Shown piece by piece: positions 51,609-60,301 of a DNA stretch of 64,000 nt (position 1 is its first letter; every line of letters starts with the position of its first letter). The stretch covers positions 51,136-115,135 of the forward strand of contig CBDBIN010000034.1 in assembly GCA_965206125.1 (NCBI GenBank), read 5' to 3'. The stretch comes from CAXWPM01 sp965206125 (GTDB lineage Bacteria > Acidobacteriota > Terriglobia > 20CM-2-55-15). Under the pieces are notes generated by a model. It saw only the letters and a list, made by a program, of their open reading frames with translations. It did not search any database and was not told the origin of the DNA. A program made the position numbers and the translations under genes.

Positions 51609-51715
51609 AGCCCGTGGTGAAAGTCGTCTGGAAGCTGTCGCGACGCTCTATGAGCGCCGAATAATGGCGGTCAAAGAATAACCCTCCAATGCAGACTCAA
51701 CTTTCACCCCAGGCT
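51609..51715. repeat. Dispersed palindromic repeat, copy 4
   Basis: 107 bp, beginning AGCCCGTGGTGAAAGTCG and ending CAACTTTCACCCCAGGCT. It contains the internal GCTCTATGAGCGCC hairpin and a decayed second hairpin. It lies between the ygfZ promoter and the end of the SYLF gene, 12 bp from that stop codon. Confidence 0.75.
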
Positions 51716-51727
51716 CCCGGAGCAGGG

Positions 51728-52432
51728 CTAGTGTCCGGACTCGGATTCCCGCGCGGCCAGCTTCGTCAGCGTCTCGACAAAAGTCTGGGCCGGTTCGGGA
51801 ATGGCTGTCTGCCCGTCGATCAGCAGTGTACGGGCATCGACCTTGCTCCCGTAGAGCGCCTCGTTCGCCTCGGTATCGGGCTTGAGCACCGATCCTTCGA
51901 GTGAAATGCCCGCAAACAGACCGCGACTCCTGCCGTACGTCAGGATCTCCGCCCGCATCGTCGGGTTCGTCGCGGCCGAAACCTCCCGTCCCTTCGGACC
52001 TGCGGCCACGGCTACATCCGCGCCGAGCGTCACTTTGTCCCGAAGCAGAAACTCGATGCTCTCGGGGCTGACGAACAGCATCAGGACGTCGGTCGACTGA
52101 CCTCCGATCTGAAAGCCGAAGCTGCCTCCGCCGAGCGAAATCATCGAGGGTGGTCCCCAAGGCCCGGTACCGCCATCCGTGCGGCAGATAACCAGTCCGC
52201 GGCCGTAGGTGCCTCCGATTCCGAACGCGGCACGTTTCACCGCGGGAATGACGCCCACGCACTCGGACCGCTGCATCAGATCCTGCGGGATAGCGCCGTC
52301 CGGTGCGCCGACGAGTTGCTCGAGGATCTTCGTGGATTCCCAGAACCGGTCGGCGACCTTGTCTTCGAGTTGGGCCGACGCCGGCAGGACCCCGATCAGA
52401 ACCAGCGCGAATGCGATCGACAGGTACCGCAT
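51728..52432 (-). CDS. Exported SYLF (Ysc84/DUF500) lipid-binding protein
   Basis: Secreted protein of 234 aa with a signal peptide (YLSIAFALVLIGVLPASAQ). The body matches the SYLF domain: GVIPAVKRAAFGIGGTYGRG (about 60), SMISLGGGSFGFQIGGQS (about 95), LLRDKVTLGADVAVAAGP (about 127) and GRSRGLFAGISLEGS (about 165). SYLF proteins bind phosphoinositides or other lipids in eukaryotes; the bacterial role is unclear, probably envelope related. The start is set by CAGGAGG upstream of ATG 52432. Confidence 0.9.
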   Translation of the reverse strand: MRYLSIAFALVLIGVLPASAQLEDKVADRFWESTKILEQLVGAPDGAIPQDLMQRSECVGVIPAVKRAAFGIGGTYGRGLVICRTDGGTGPWGPPSMISLGGGSFGFQIGGQSTDVLMLFVSPESIEFLLRDKVTLGADVAVAAGPKGREVSAATNPTMRAEILTYGRSRGLFAGISLEGSVLKPDTEANEALYGSKVDARTLLIDGQTAIPEPAQTFVETLTKLAARESESGH

Positions 52433-52592
52433 GAAACCTCCTGGATATCGTTCGCTGTTATTAGCCAAAAAGTCACACTACACCCATTGTAGCCTTCACA
52501 ACATAGACGGGCCAGTGGACATAAAGGGTCCGACAAACTTGAGATTGTTCCTTGGACGTTGGAAATCGGGAATTGCCGGAACGATTGGCACC

Positions 52593-53228
52593 TCAGGAGA
52601 TGTGCTTTAGCAGGAAACGAGCGACCTCGTCGGCGACCGCGTAGCTGTCGTCGGCAAACAGGTGATCCGCGTCGGGGAACATGCGGAACTGCTTGACCCC
52701 TTTCCGCTTCTCGTACCATTCCCGAAGCCTCTCGGGATCGACGATTTCGTCGGCGCCGGCGCCAATGACGAACGTGGGCTTCGGAGAGTCGGGTGGTGGG
52801 GACGATGTGAACACCGCAACCGGGGGCGCCACGGCCACCAGAACCTCCACCTCGGGCCGCTCTGAACCCACATCCAGAGCAACCATCGCGCCGAACGAGA
52901 AGCCAAAGACTCCCAACCTGGCTTCGGGCACTCTTGCCAGGATGAAATCGAGAGCCGCCCGGAGATCGTCACGCTCTCCGGTCCCCCCCGACCAGGTGCC
53001 CTCGCTCCGGCCCACACCCCGAAAGTTGAAACGGAGGGTTTGGAAGCCCGCGTCGCTCAGCCTACGCGCAGTTCGGGCGACGAGTTTGGTTTCCATGGTG
53101 CCGCCGTACAGGGGGTGCGGGTGACATAAGACGACGGCACGCGAGAGTTGTGCCGTCCCGGCGGGAAGCCAGAGCGCTTCGAGCGCGCCAGCCGGACCAT
53201 CAATGACTGTCTTTTCGCTGCCGCCCAT
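52593..53228 (-). CDS. Alpha/beta hydrolase (COG2945 type)
   Basis: Cytoplasmic alpha/beta hydrolase, 211 aa. It has VVLCHPHPLYGGTMET (about 32), LRFNFRGVGRSEGTWSGG (about 64), a nucleophile elbow GFSFGAMVAL (about 108), an acidic residue in GAGADEIVDPE (about 157) and His in PDADHLFADD (about 184). This is the pattern of the small serine hydrolases sometimes linked to dienelactone hydrolase. Natural substrate unknown. It lies 17 bp after the M24 peptidase gene and may be cotranscribed with it. Confidence 0.87.
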   Translation of the reverse strand: MGGSEKTVIDGPAGALEALWLPAGTAQLSRAVVLCHPHPLYGGTMETKLVARTARRLSDAGFQTLRFNFRGVGRSEGTWSGGTGERDDLRAALDFILARVPEARLGVFGFSFGAMVALDVGSERPEVEVLVAVAPPVAVFTSSPPPDSPKPTFVIGAGADEIVDPERLREWYEKRKGVKQFRMFPDADHLFADDSYAVADEVARFLLKHIS

Positions 53229-53245
53229 CTCGCGTCCTGTTCACG

Positions 53246-54439
53246 CTACTCGGCCAGAATGGGGATGACGTGCTCCTGGATCGGGCCCCCTGTAACCAGC
53301 GGACCGTCTGGGGCAAGATAGACATCCACCTCGCTGCGGACACCAAAATCACCCGTCAGGTACACGCCGGGCTCGATCGAGAAGCAGGTTCCCCTCATCA
53401 GGCGCCGGTCGTCCTGAGTCTCCAGGTTGTCGATGTTGGCCCCGTTGCCGTGGTCTTCGGTGTGGATGTTGTGGCCGGTTCGGTGGATGAAGTAGTCGCC
53501 GTAGCCCGCATCGGTGATCGAACGCCGAGCGGCATCATCGACCTCCCAGCCATGCAGCGTCTTCCCTTCCCCGATCCCGGACCGGACGAGTTCGATCGCC
53601 GCATCCCGACCCGCACGGACGACCTGAAAGATCTTCTCGTTCCGGTCGGGCACGGTGGCCCCGACAAAGCCGGTCCAGGTGATGTCCCCGTAAACAGCCC
53701 CGGCACTCGGCCGTTTGGCCCAGATGTCGAGCAGCAGGAAGTCACCCGCGACGATCGGTGATTTCCTGTCGGCCTCTGGAAGGTAGTGAGGGTTCGCGCT
53801 GTTCGCGTTGACGGCGACGATGGGTCGATCGGAAGAAATCAGATCGCGTGCCCCGTACTCGGACCAGATGAATTCCTGGATGTCGTATTCATCGGTCGCC
53901 ACACCGTCAGATATGCGCCGGCGAACCTCCGCGAAAGCCACGTCCACGATTTCCCGCAGGTTCTTTGCAGCGTAGAGATGCGTTTCCAGTTGCTCGTCGG
54001 TCCATACAGCTTCGAACACCTGTACGAGGTTTGCCGACGAGACAACCTCGACGCCGAAACTTCGGATGAGCTCGACGGTGCCGGCATCCACTCGCGAAAT
54101 GTAAGGGATTGAGTTCATTGGCGAGTACTGCATCGCGACCCGCTTGTTGCCCGACAGCGAGGCGCTGAGGTGCTCGTGAAACTGCTGCCAGGGCAGATAG
54201 GCCCGGACGGCACCGGGCAGGGCGTCCAGGACGTGAGGCTCTATCCGGTGGACCACCTTCTGCGGTTCCCCGTCTGCCGGCACGAAGTAGGCCCAGCGGC
54301 GCGTGGTGATCTGGGAACTGTCCAGGCCGAGTATGTTTTCCGCGATAGGATCGCTGCCGCGGAAGCTGTAGAAAAGCCAGCCGTCGAGCTCTTCGGATCG
54401 AAGGGCCTGCTGGATGGAATCAATCAGGGAGTCATTCAT
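53246..54439 (-). CDS. M24 family Xaa-Pro aminopeptidase
   Basis: Peptidase of 397 aa. It has an N-terminal creatinase-like domain and a catalytic domain with all five metal ligands visible: LLLDIWAK and YGDITWTG (Asp pair), RTGHNIHTEDHG (His), FSIEPGVYL (Glu) and GVRSEVDVYL (Glu). ATG 54439 begins NDSLIDSIQQALRSEELDG, a natural start; the frame is open upstream to 54559, across the divergent flavin reductase start, and that extension is rejected. It is only distantly similar to the M24 enzyme at 47325. Confidence 0.9.
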   Translation of the reverse strand: MNDSLIDSIQQALRSEELDGWLFYSFRGSDPIAENILGLDSSQITTRRWAYFVPADGEPQKVVHRIEPHVLDALPGAVRAYLPWQQFHEHLSASLSGNKRVAMQYSPMNSIPYISRVDAGTVELIRSFGVEVVSSANLVQVFEAVWTDEQLETHLYAAKNLREIVDVAFAEVRRRISDGVATDEYDIQEFIWSEYGARDLISSDRPIVAVNANSANPHYLPEADRKSPIVAGDFLLLDIWAKRPSAGAVYGDITWTGFVGATVPDRNEKIFQVVRAGRDAAIELVRSGIGEGKTLHGWEVDDAARRSITDAGYGDYFIHRTGHNIHTEDHGNGANIDNLETQDDRRLMRGTCFSIEPGVYLTGDFGVRSEVDVYLAPDGPLVTGGPIQEHVIPILAE

Positions 54440-54558
54440 TATCAATACGTTCCGGCTGCGCTCGGACAGCCACAGTGGGCTTCGGGGGTTCGGGCCCATC
54501 GGTTGAAAACATGCACAAAGTCCGTCAGAATACCGCTTTTGTCCCGCAGAGGAAAACA

Positions 54559-55032
54559 TTGACGAAAATCGAGGGGATTAGTCAAGGGCTCGCCCTGGTG
54601 CCGAGCGGCGTGTTCGTGCTCGTGGCGAGACACGGCGGAGAGACGGTGGCGATGCTTGCCTCGTTTGTACAGCAGGCGGGGTTCGACCCGCCGATGATCG
54701 TGGCCGCGGTTCAGTATTCGCGGCCGGTCCGGCAGATGATCCAGGATTCGGGCGCCTTCGCCCTCAGCGTCATGAGCACCGACAGCAAGCAGTCGTTGAA
54801 GCGGTTCTGGACGCCGCCGGAGGGGGCCGATCCGTTTGACGGATTGGAGACCCAGAACCACGCGACGGGCCTGCCGATCCTGTCCGACGCGGTCGGATTC
54901 CTTGAATGCCGCCTCCATAGTTCGACCGACGCCGGAGATCACGTCTTGCTCATCGCGGAAGTCATCAACGGTGGCCGTATCGGGAAGGGCGACCCGATGA
55001 TACGTATCCGAAAAAACGGTTTCGATTACTGA
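54559..55032 (+). CDS. Flavin reductase-like FMN-binding protein
   Basis: FMN-binding split-barrel protein of about 157 aa. It begins TKIEGISQGLALVPSGVFVLVA, has ASFVQQAGFDPPMIVAAV and AFALSVMSTD (about 68), and ends GKGDPMIRIRKNGFDY. I prefer TTG 54559, which has GCAGAGG upstream and the family's natural N-terminus; GTG 54475 and ATG 54511 are in frame but overlap the divergent gene. Such proteins reduce flavin for a partner oxygenase, or serve as small oxidoreductases. The next gene is the deoxyhypusine synthase homologue, 40 bp away. Confidence 0.88.
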   Translation: MTKIEGISQGLALVPSGVFVLVARHGGETVAMLASFVQQAGFDPPMIVAAVQYSRPVRQMIQDSGAFALSVMSTDSKQSLKRFWTPPEGADPFDGLETQNHATGLPILSDAVGFLECRLHSSTDAGDHVLLIAEVINGGRIGKGDPMIRIRKNGFDY

Positions 55033-55072
55033 TAAATTGTAGGTGCGGACCCAGGCCGCACATACAGACCCC

Positions 55073-56206
55073 ATGGCCCATAACCATCGCTTCCTTCAGG
55101 GCAAGAACATCGATCCACCCGAGATCCGCGCCGACATGCCACTTGTCGAGCTGATCGACCAGACCTTCAACGCGTACAACGCTGGGCGTTTTCGGGAAGT
55201 CTGCCACCTCTTCGTGGATCGTGTTCTGGCAGATGACGTCGTCATCGGCGTGAGCATGTCCGGGGCCATGACCCCGGCCGGCCTCGGCATGTCCGCGATC
55301 GTGCCGCTGATGCGGGCCGGCTTCATCGACTGGATCGTTTCGACGGGCGCGAACCTCTACCACGACATCCATTTCGGCATCGGCCTGGAGATGAAACAGG
55401 GTTCGCCCCACGTGGACGATCGTGAACTACGCAGGGAAGGCGTCGTGCGGATCTACGACATCGTCTTCGACTACGAAGTCCTGGTCCAAACGGATAACTT
55501 CATCAAGCAAACCGTCGAAGCTCCCGAGTTCCAGAGGACGCTGAGCTCCGCGGAGTTTCACTATCTGCTGGGCGGTTACGTTCTGGAACGGGAGCGCGTC
55601 CTCGGAATCAAGAACAGGTCGCTCGTTGCCGCCGCCCGCGAGTGCGCCGTTCCCATATACACTTCCTCGCCCGGCGACAGTTCCATCGGGATGAACGTGG
55701 CGGCGAACGCCCTTCTCGGGGGAAAGTGCCTGATCGACGTCAACGCGGACGTCAACGAAACTGCGGCGATCGTCTACGACGCCAAGCAGAAGGGCGGCAA
55801 GAGCGCGGCAATCATCGTCGGCGGTGGCTCGCCCAAAAACTTTCTGCTGCAGACCGAGCCCCAGATCCAGGAGGTACTCGGCCTCGAAGAAAAAGGGCAC
55901 GACTACTATGTGCAGTTCACCGACGCCCGGCCCGATACCGGAGGCCTCTCGGGAGCCACTCCGGCCGAGGCGGTCAGCTGGGGAAAGGTCGATCCGGACG
56001 GGCTGCCCGATGCGGTCGTCTGCTACGTAGACTCAACGATTGCCGTACCGCTTCTGTCCGCCTACGCGCTCACCCGCCACGAAGCGCGTCCCCTCCGCCG
56101 CCTCTATGACCGGAGACAGGAAATGCTGGAAAACCTGAAAGAGATCTTCTCGCAACGCTGGAGCGACACGTCTGATCCAAGAACAATAGCCGCGGAAGGC
56201 GATTGA
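55073..56206 (+). CDS. Deoxyhypusine synthase-family protein
   Basis: NAD-dependent enzyme of 377 aa homologous to eukaryotic and archaeal deoxyhypusine synthase. The catalytic lysine context AEAVSWGKV is intact (Lys305), as are SMSGAMTPAGLG (about 61) and VSTGANLYHDIHFG (about 89), part of the NAD and spermidine site. Bacteria generally lack eIF5A, so the substrate is unlikely to be that protein; bacterial members are usually regarded as polyamine-transfer enzymes such as homospermidine synthases. It begins at ATG 55073; an in-frame GTG 55043 is possible. No polyamine gene is adjacent. Confidence 0.9.
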   Translation: MAHNHRFLQGKNIDPPEIRADMPLVELIDQTFNAYNAGRFREVCHLFVDRVLADDVVIGVSMSGAMTPAGLGMSAIVPLMRAGFIDWIVSTGANLYHDIHFGIGLEMKQGSPHVDDRELRREGVVRIYDIVFDYEVLVQTDNFIKQTVEAPEFQRTLSSAEFHYLLGGYVLERERVLGIKNRSLVAAARECAVPIYTSSPGDSSIGMNVAANALLGGKCLIDVNADVNETAAIVYDAKQKGGKSAAIIVGGGSPKNFLLQTEPQIQEVLGLEEKGHDYYVQFTDARPDTGGLSGATPAEAVSWGKVDPDGLPDAVVCYVDSTIAVPLLSAYALTRHEARPLRRLYDRRQEMLENLKEIFSQRWSDTSDPRTIAAEGD

Positions 56207-56239
56207 CTTTTCATCCGCAGAGCCTGCAAATAGAACACT

Positions 56240-58681
56240 ATGGATGCTCTTCTACGTGACATCTCGTTCGCACTGCGCTCGATCCGGAGTAATCCCGGAT
56301 TCAGCATCGTCGCAGCTCTGACGCTGGCGCTCGGCATCGGAGCGACGACCGCGATCTTCAGCGTCGTCGACACCGTGCTGCTCCAGCCGCTGCCGTACAG
56401 AGATCCGGACCAGCTCATTCGTATCTGGTCGTCCAACAACGAAGGCGGCGTCGAACGGGACCTGATGTCCTCGCCGGACCTGGTGGATCTGGAGACAGGT
56501 AGTCCCAGCGTGGAGCGTCTCATCGCGCATTTCGAGTACGACGCCACGATGAAGGACGACGAAGGGAACGCGTTCAAAGTCCTCGCCAGGGGTGTTCCTC
56601 CGGACTTTTTCGACGTTCTCGGCGTCTCGGCGATAGTCGTCCGTACGTTTACACCGGACGAGGGCAATCCGAACGAGACCTTCGTCGCCGTGATCAGCAA
56701 CATTCTCTGGCGCAGCCGCTTCGGCAGCGATCCCAATATCGTCGGAAGGTCCGTCACGCTGGAAGGAGGCCCGCTTACCGTAATCGGCGTGGCACCGCCC
56801 GGCTTCAACTTTCCGGGATCGACCGTCGCCTGGCTCGCAATGGACCCGAACCAGGAAGACCTGCAGTCCCGCGCCATCCGGATCTGGGATGTCTTCGGAC
56901 GGATGAAGCCCGGAGCAGCCGTGGAAACGGCCCGCCGGGAACTTCAGGTTGTCGCGGATCGACTCGAAGAAGAGTACCCCGCCACAAATCGGGGCTTCGG
57001 TACGGCGGCAATCTCGCTCCATGAAGCAACGGTCGGCGACCTGGCGTCGACCATCCTGATTCTGTTCGGCGCGGCTGGCGTCCTGCTGCTCATTGCGTGC
57101 GTGAACGTTGCCAACCTGATGCTGGCGCGGGCGGCCGCCCGCAGCCGTGAGATTGCGCTCAGGGCAGCACTCGGTGCCGGTCGGTGGCGGATCGTCCGCC
57201 AGCTGCTGACCGAAAGTTTCGTCCTGGCGGTGGCGGGAACCGTGGTCGGACTGCTGATCGCCTTCGGCCTGATCCAGGGTTTGAATGCATACGGTCCGGA
57301 CGGGTTGCTCCTGTTCGGCGAGCTGGGCATCGATTCCGGGGTGTTGCTGTTCGCTCTGGCGACCACGCTGGTCACGAGCTTCCTGTTCGGCCTCGCTCCG
57401 GCTGTCCGCATGGGAAGAACGGACCTGAAGGAAGCACTGCACGACGGCGGCCGCGGCTCGACGGGAGGCGCTTCCCGAAACCGAGTCCGGACAGCTCTGG
57501 TCGTGTCGGAGTTGGCCCTGGCAGTGATGTTGGTCATCGGTGCGGGTCTGCTCGTCAGGTCGTACTCGAACCTGGCCGGGACGAATCCCGGTTTCCGGTC
57601 CGACGGCGTTCTGACGTTCGATCTCGCACTGCCGTTCACTCAGTATGCGGAATTGTGGGATGTCGGCAGCTTCTTCGACAGGATGCTTGAACAGCTGGAA
57701 GCGCTTCCCGGCGTGGAAGCGGCGTCGTCGACTTCGACCATCCCGCTCGGCCTCCAATTGGACTATCAGGTGCCGATCGTGATCGAAGGGCAGCCCGCTC
57801 CGGAGCCGGGCCAGGAGCCCAAGGTATATTCCCGCCAGGTTGGCCCGGGCCTCTTCAGGCTCATGGGGATCCCACTGCTGCGCGGGCGGGATTTCGAAAT
57901 CCGGGACAATCGGGAGGCGCCCGGCGTCGCCATCATCAACGACGCGGCAGCGAAACGCTACTTCCCCGGCGAGGATCCGATAGGGAAAACGATCACGGGT
58001 ATCCAGGGAGACTACGGCCCCCTTGGACGGATTTCGAAAGAGAGGGTCGAGATCGTGGGTATCGTCGGCGACGTGCATTACGAGAACCTCGTGGACGAGC
58101 CTCTGCCTTCGCTGTACTTTCCGATGGGCCAGGCGCCGTTCCGCCGTATGACGATGACGCTCTCTACCCGGGGCGACCCAGCCAGCCTTATAGCAGACGT
58201 GCGTTCCGAGGTCGCCTCGATGGACGGGGACCTGGCGCTCGGCCAGACCACGCCGCTCGACCAGATTTTCGCTTTCTCGATCGCACCGCAGCGTTTCAGC
58301 ATGTTTCTTCTCACCGGGTTCGGTGTGGTGGCGCTGATGCTGGCGTCGATCGGCGTTTACGGTGTGATCTCCTACAACGTGGCCCAGAGGATGGGAGAGA
58401 TGGGAATCCGGATGGCATTGGGCACCCAACCCGGAGACGTGCGGGCACTGGTCATGAGGCACGGGTTGATGGTCGCCATGCTCGGTGTGGGAGGCGGGCT
58501 GTTCGCCGCCTGGGCCTTGCGTCAGGTCGTGGCATCCCAACTTCACGGGTTGAACGCAGCCGATCCCTGGACCTTCGCTGGTGCCGCTGTGCTGCTTTCG
58601 GCTACGGCGCTCGCTGCGACGTTCATCCCAGCCGTCCGGGCGTCTCGAGTGGACCCGATGGTGGCCCTCCGGCCCGAATAG
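56240..58681 (+). CDS. ADOP-type MacB-like ABC transporter permease
   Basis: Membrane protein of 813 aa with a duplicated FtsX/MacB permease architecture. It begins with the short motif DALLRDISFALRSIRSNPG followed by helix ALTLALGIGATTAIFSVV (about 24-42), a MacB periplasmic domain, three helices at about 270-395, a second periplasmic domain from about 430, and three C-terminal helices from about 690. The length and first motif fit the Acidobacterial duplicated orphan permease (ADOP) family. No ATPase gene is next to it, in keeping with orphan status. The exported substrate is unknown. Confidence 0.93.
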   Translation: MDALLRDISFALRSIRSNPGFSIVAALTLALGIGATTAIFSVVDTVLLQPLPYRDPDQLIRIWSSNNEGGVERDLMSSPDLVDLETGSPSVERLIAHFEYDATMKDDEGNAFKVLARGVPPDFFDVLGVSAIVVRTFTPDEGNPNETFVAVISNILWRSRFGSDPNIVGRSVTLEGGPLTVIGVAPPGFNFPGSTVAWLAMDPNQEDLQSRAIRIWDVFGRMKPGAAVETARRELQVVADRLEEEYPATNRGFGTAAISLHEATVGDLASTILILFGAAGVLLLIACVNVANLMLARAAARSREIALRAALGAGRWRIVRQLLTESFVLAVAGTVVGLLIAFGLIQGLNAYGPDGLLLFGELGIDSGVLLFALATTLVTSFLFGLAPAVRMGRTDLKEALHDGGRGSTGGASRNRVRTALVVSELALAVMLVIGAGLLVRSYSNLAGTNPGFRSDGVLTFDLALPFTQYAELWDVGSFFDRMLEQLEALPGVEAASSTSTIPLGLQLDYQVPIVIEGQPAPEPGQEPKVYSRQVGPGLFRLMGIPLLRGRDFEIRDNREAPGVAIINDAAAKRYFPGEDPIGKTITGIQGDYGPLGRISKERVEIVGIVGDVHYENLVDEPLPSLYFPMGQAPFRRMTMTLSTRGDPASLIADVRSEVASMDGDLALGQTTPLDQIFAFSIAPQRFSMFLLTGFGVVALMLASIGVYGVISYNVAQRMGEMGIRMALGTQPGDVRALVMRHGLMVAMLGVGGGLFAAWALRQVVASQLHGLNAADPWTFAGAAVLLSATALAATFIPAVRASRVDPMVALRPE

Positions 58682-58885
58682 CGGCCGGACTATTCATTAG
58701 CGTCGGGCCCACCGTCCCCGCGCTCGTCAGACTCTTCGGAGTGCCCCAACCTGCACTTCTAATCAGGAATGGAGGGAACTCCCGCGCCGGGCCGGTCCCC
58801 CCACGCCTCTCGGTACTGTTAGGAACGCCCCAGGGCGGCGTCTTCGGCGCTTCGCGACGACGACCGATAGAAAGGCGGACCATCT

Positions 58886-60187
58886 CTAGTCCATTGAGTA
58901 CATCGTCAATCCGGACAGGACTTTTGGGAAGAAGTCCGTCGACTTCTGCGGCAACACTTCCCCGGCGAAGGCGATGTCCCGGACCTGCTCGAGTCGCGTC
59001 GGGTTCAGCAGGAAGCACGCTTCGGCACGCCCGGCCGTAACCTCTTCGACCGCGGCCGATGCGCCGCGCACGTAACCGAGATAATTCTCACCCCGCACGT
59101 CCTCTTCAGAGATGTCCATGAACTTGTCGAGAACGAGCCGATGCAGGATGACCACATCCAGCCCGATTTCGAGGGGCGAGACACCGGGAAGGATGGTGGA
59201 GAAGTCGAGCCCGTCGCGTAACGCCAGCACTCGGAACCCGTCCCGACCTGCCGTCGCAAGGCCGATCGTCGGCCGGGCCCCGGCCTCGGCCAGTATCTTT
59301 TCGACCGCTTCGAGATCGTCCGCCATCGACACTTCGAAATAATCCCGTGCCCGATCCAGGAAGCTATCGATTTCGAAGGAGGGCAGGTTCCGGATGACGC
59401 GATGGGTCCCGAGGACCGTCATGCCGGGACTGTCCATATTGACGAGCGTCGTCATCAGCCATTCCGCCGTGCCGGCATCGTCGGAACCGGCGGCTGCCCG
59501 CATCTCGTCTCGGAAGGCCAAGGCTGTCTCGTAGCGATGATGGCCGTCGGCGATGACGAGCTTTCGGTCCGCCATCTGGCGACGTATGGCGCCGATCGTC
59601 GTCGAATCGCTGATCGTCCACATCATGTGTTCGACGTCGTACTCGTCTCGAATCGAAATCTCCGGTAAACGTTCTGAGACGCGGTCGAGCAGGGCGTCCA
59701 CTCCTCCGTCCGGATCGGAATACATCATGAAGACTTGGCCGAAATGCGTGTGTGTATGGCGGAGCAATTCGAGTCGGTCTTCTTTCGGTCCCCTGAGCGT
59801 ACGCTCGTGAGGATAGATGACGCCGTTTTCGTAGTCTTCCAGCCGGCACAGCCCGACAAAGCCTTTCCGGACACGCGTTTCATCCGTCCCAGGAACTCGG
59901 AACCGCTCGAAATAGGCAAACAGGGACGGCTCGCTGACTTTCTCCAACACGCCGTCTCGACGCCACTGGCGGAGTATCGATGCGGCGCGTTCGTAGGGAG
60001 ACTCGCCTTCCTCCTGCCCGGGTTCGCTGGCCGGACGCAGCACGCGGACCAGGTTGTTGGGGTGCGAAGCGCGGTAGCGGTCCTGCATCTCGGACGAAAT
60101 CTTGTCGTAGGGCTGGGTGACGACCTTCTCGATGGGCACCCTGTCCCTGAAATACTGCACCGCTCTGAAAGGGAGTATTTCTGCCAT
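58886..60187 (-). CDS. DUF1015 family protein (SerK-like)
   Basis: Protein of 433 aa of the DUF1015 family. It opens AEILPFRAVQYF with VVTQPYDKIS shortly after, and contains IYPHERTLRGPKEDRLELLR (about 125) and the highly conserved VIADGHHRYETALAFRDEM (about 213). Some members are ADP-dependent serine kinases (SerK/SbnI), but kinase activity cannot be assumed for this one. ATG 60187 is preferred; a TAGAAT hexamer ends 14 nt upstream, giving a leader of only a few nucleotides. It converges with the ADOP gene over a 204-bp gap in which I see no gene. Confidence 0.88.
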   Translation of the reverse strand: MAEILPFRAVQYFRDRVPIEKVVTQPYDKISSEMQDRYRASHPNNLVRVLRPASEPGQEEGESPYERAASILRQWRRDGVLEKVSEPSLFAYFERFRVPGTDETRVRKGFVGLCRLEDYENGVIYPHERTLRGPKEDRLELLRHTHTHFGQVFMMYSDPDGGVDALLDRVSERLPEISIRDEYDVEHMMWTISDSTTIGAIRRQMADRKLVIADGHHRYETALAFRDEMRAAAGSDDAGTAEWLMTTLVNMDSPGMTVLGTHRVIRNLPSFEIDSFLDRARDYFEVSMADDLEAVEKILAEAGARPTIGLATAGRDGFRVLALRDGLDFSTILPGVSPLEIGLDVVILHRLVLDKFMDISEEDVRGENYLGYVRGASAAVEEVTAGRAEACFLLNPTRLEQVRDIAFAGEVLPQKSTDFFPKVLSGLTMYSMD

Positions 60188-60301
60188 GACGAAAAGGAGA
60201 GATTCTAGCATGCCCGGTACGATTGAAACCTCCCACGTCAACCTGTTAAAGTTCGCTTTCTTCCACCAGGGGGATCGGCCCTGGGTCGGAGTCGGATCCG
60301 T

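Noticed and set aside
56252..58546. 764-aa open frame antisense to the ADOP permease
   Set aside because: His, Arg and Gln-rich composition typical of antisense GC-rich DNA; the plus-strand permease has clear family motifs.
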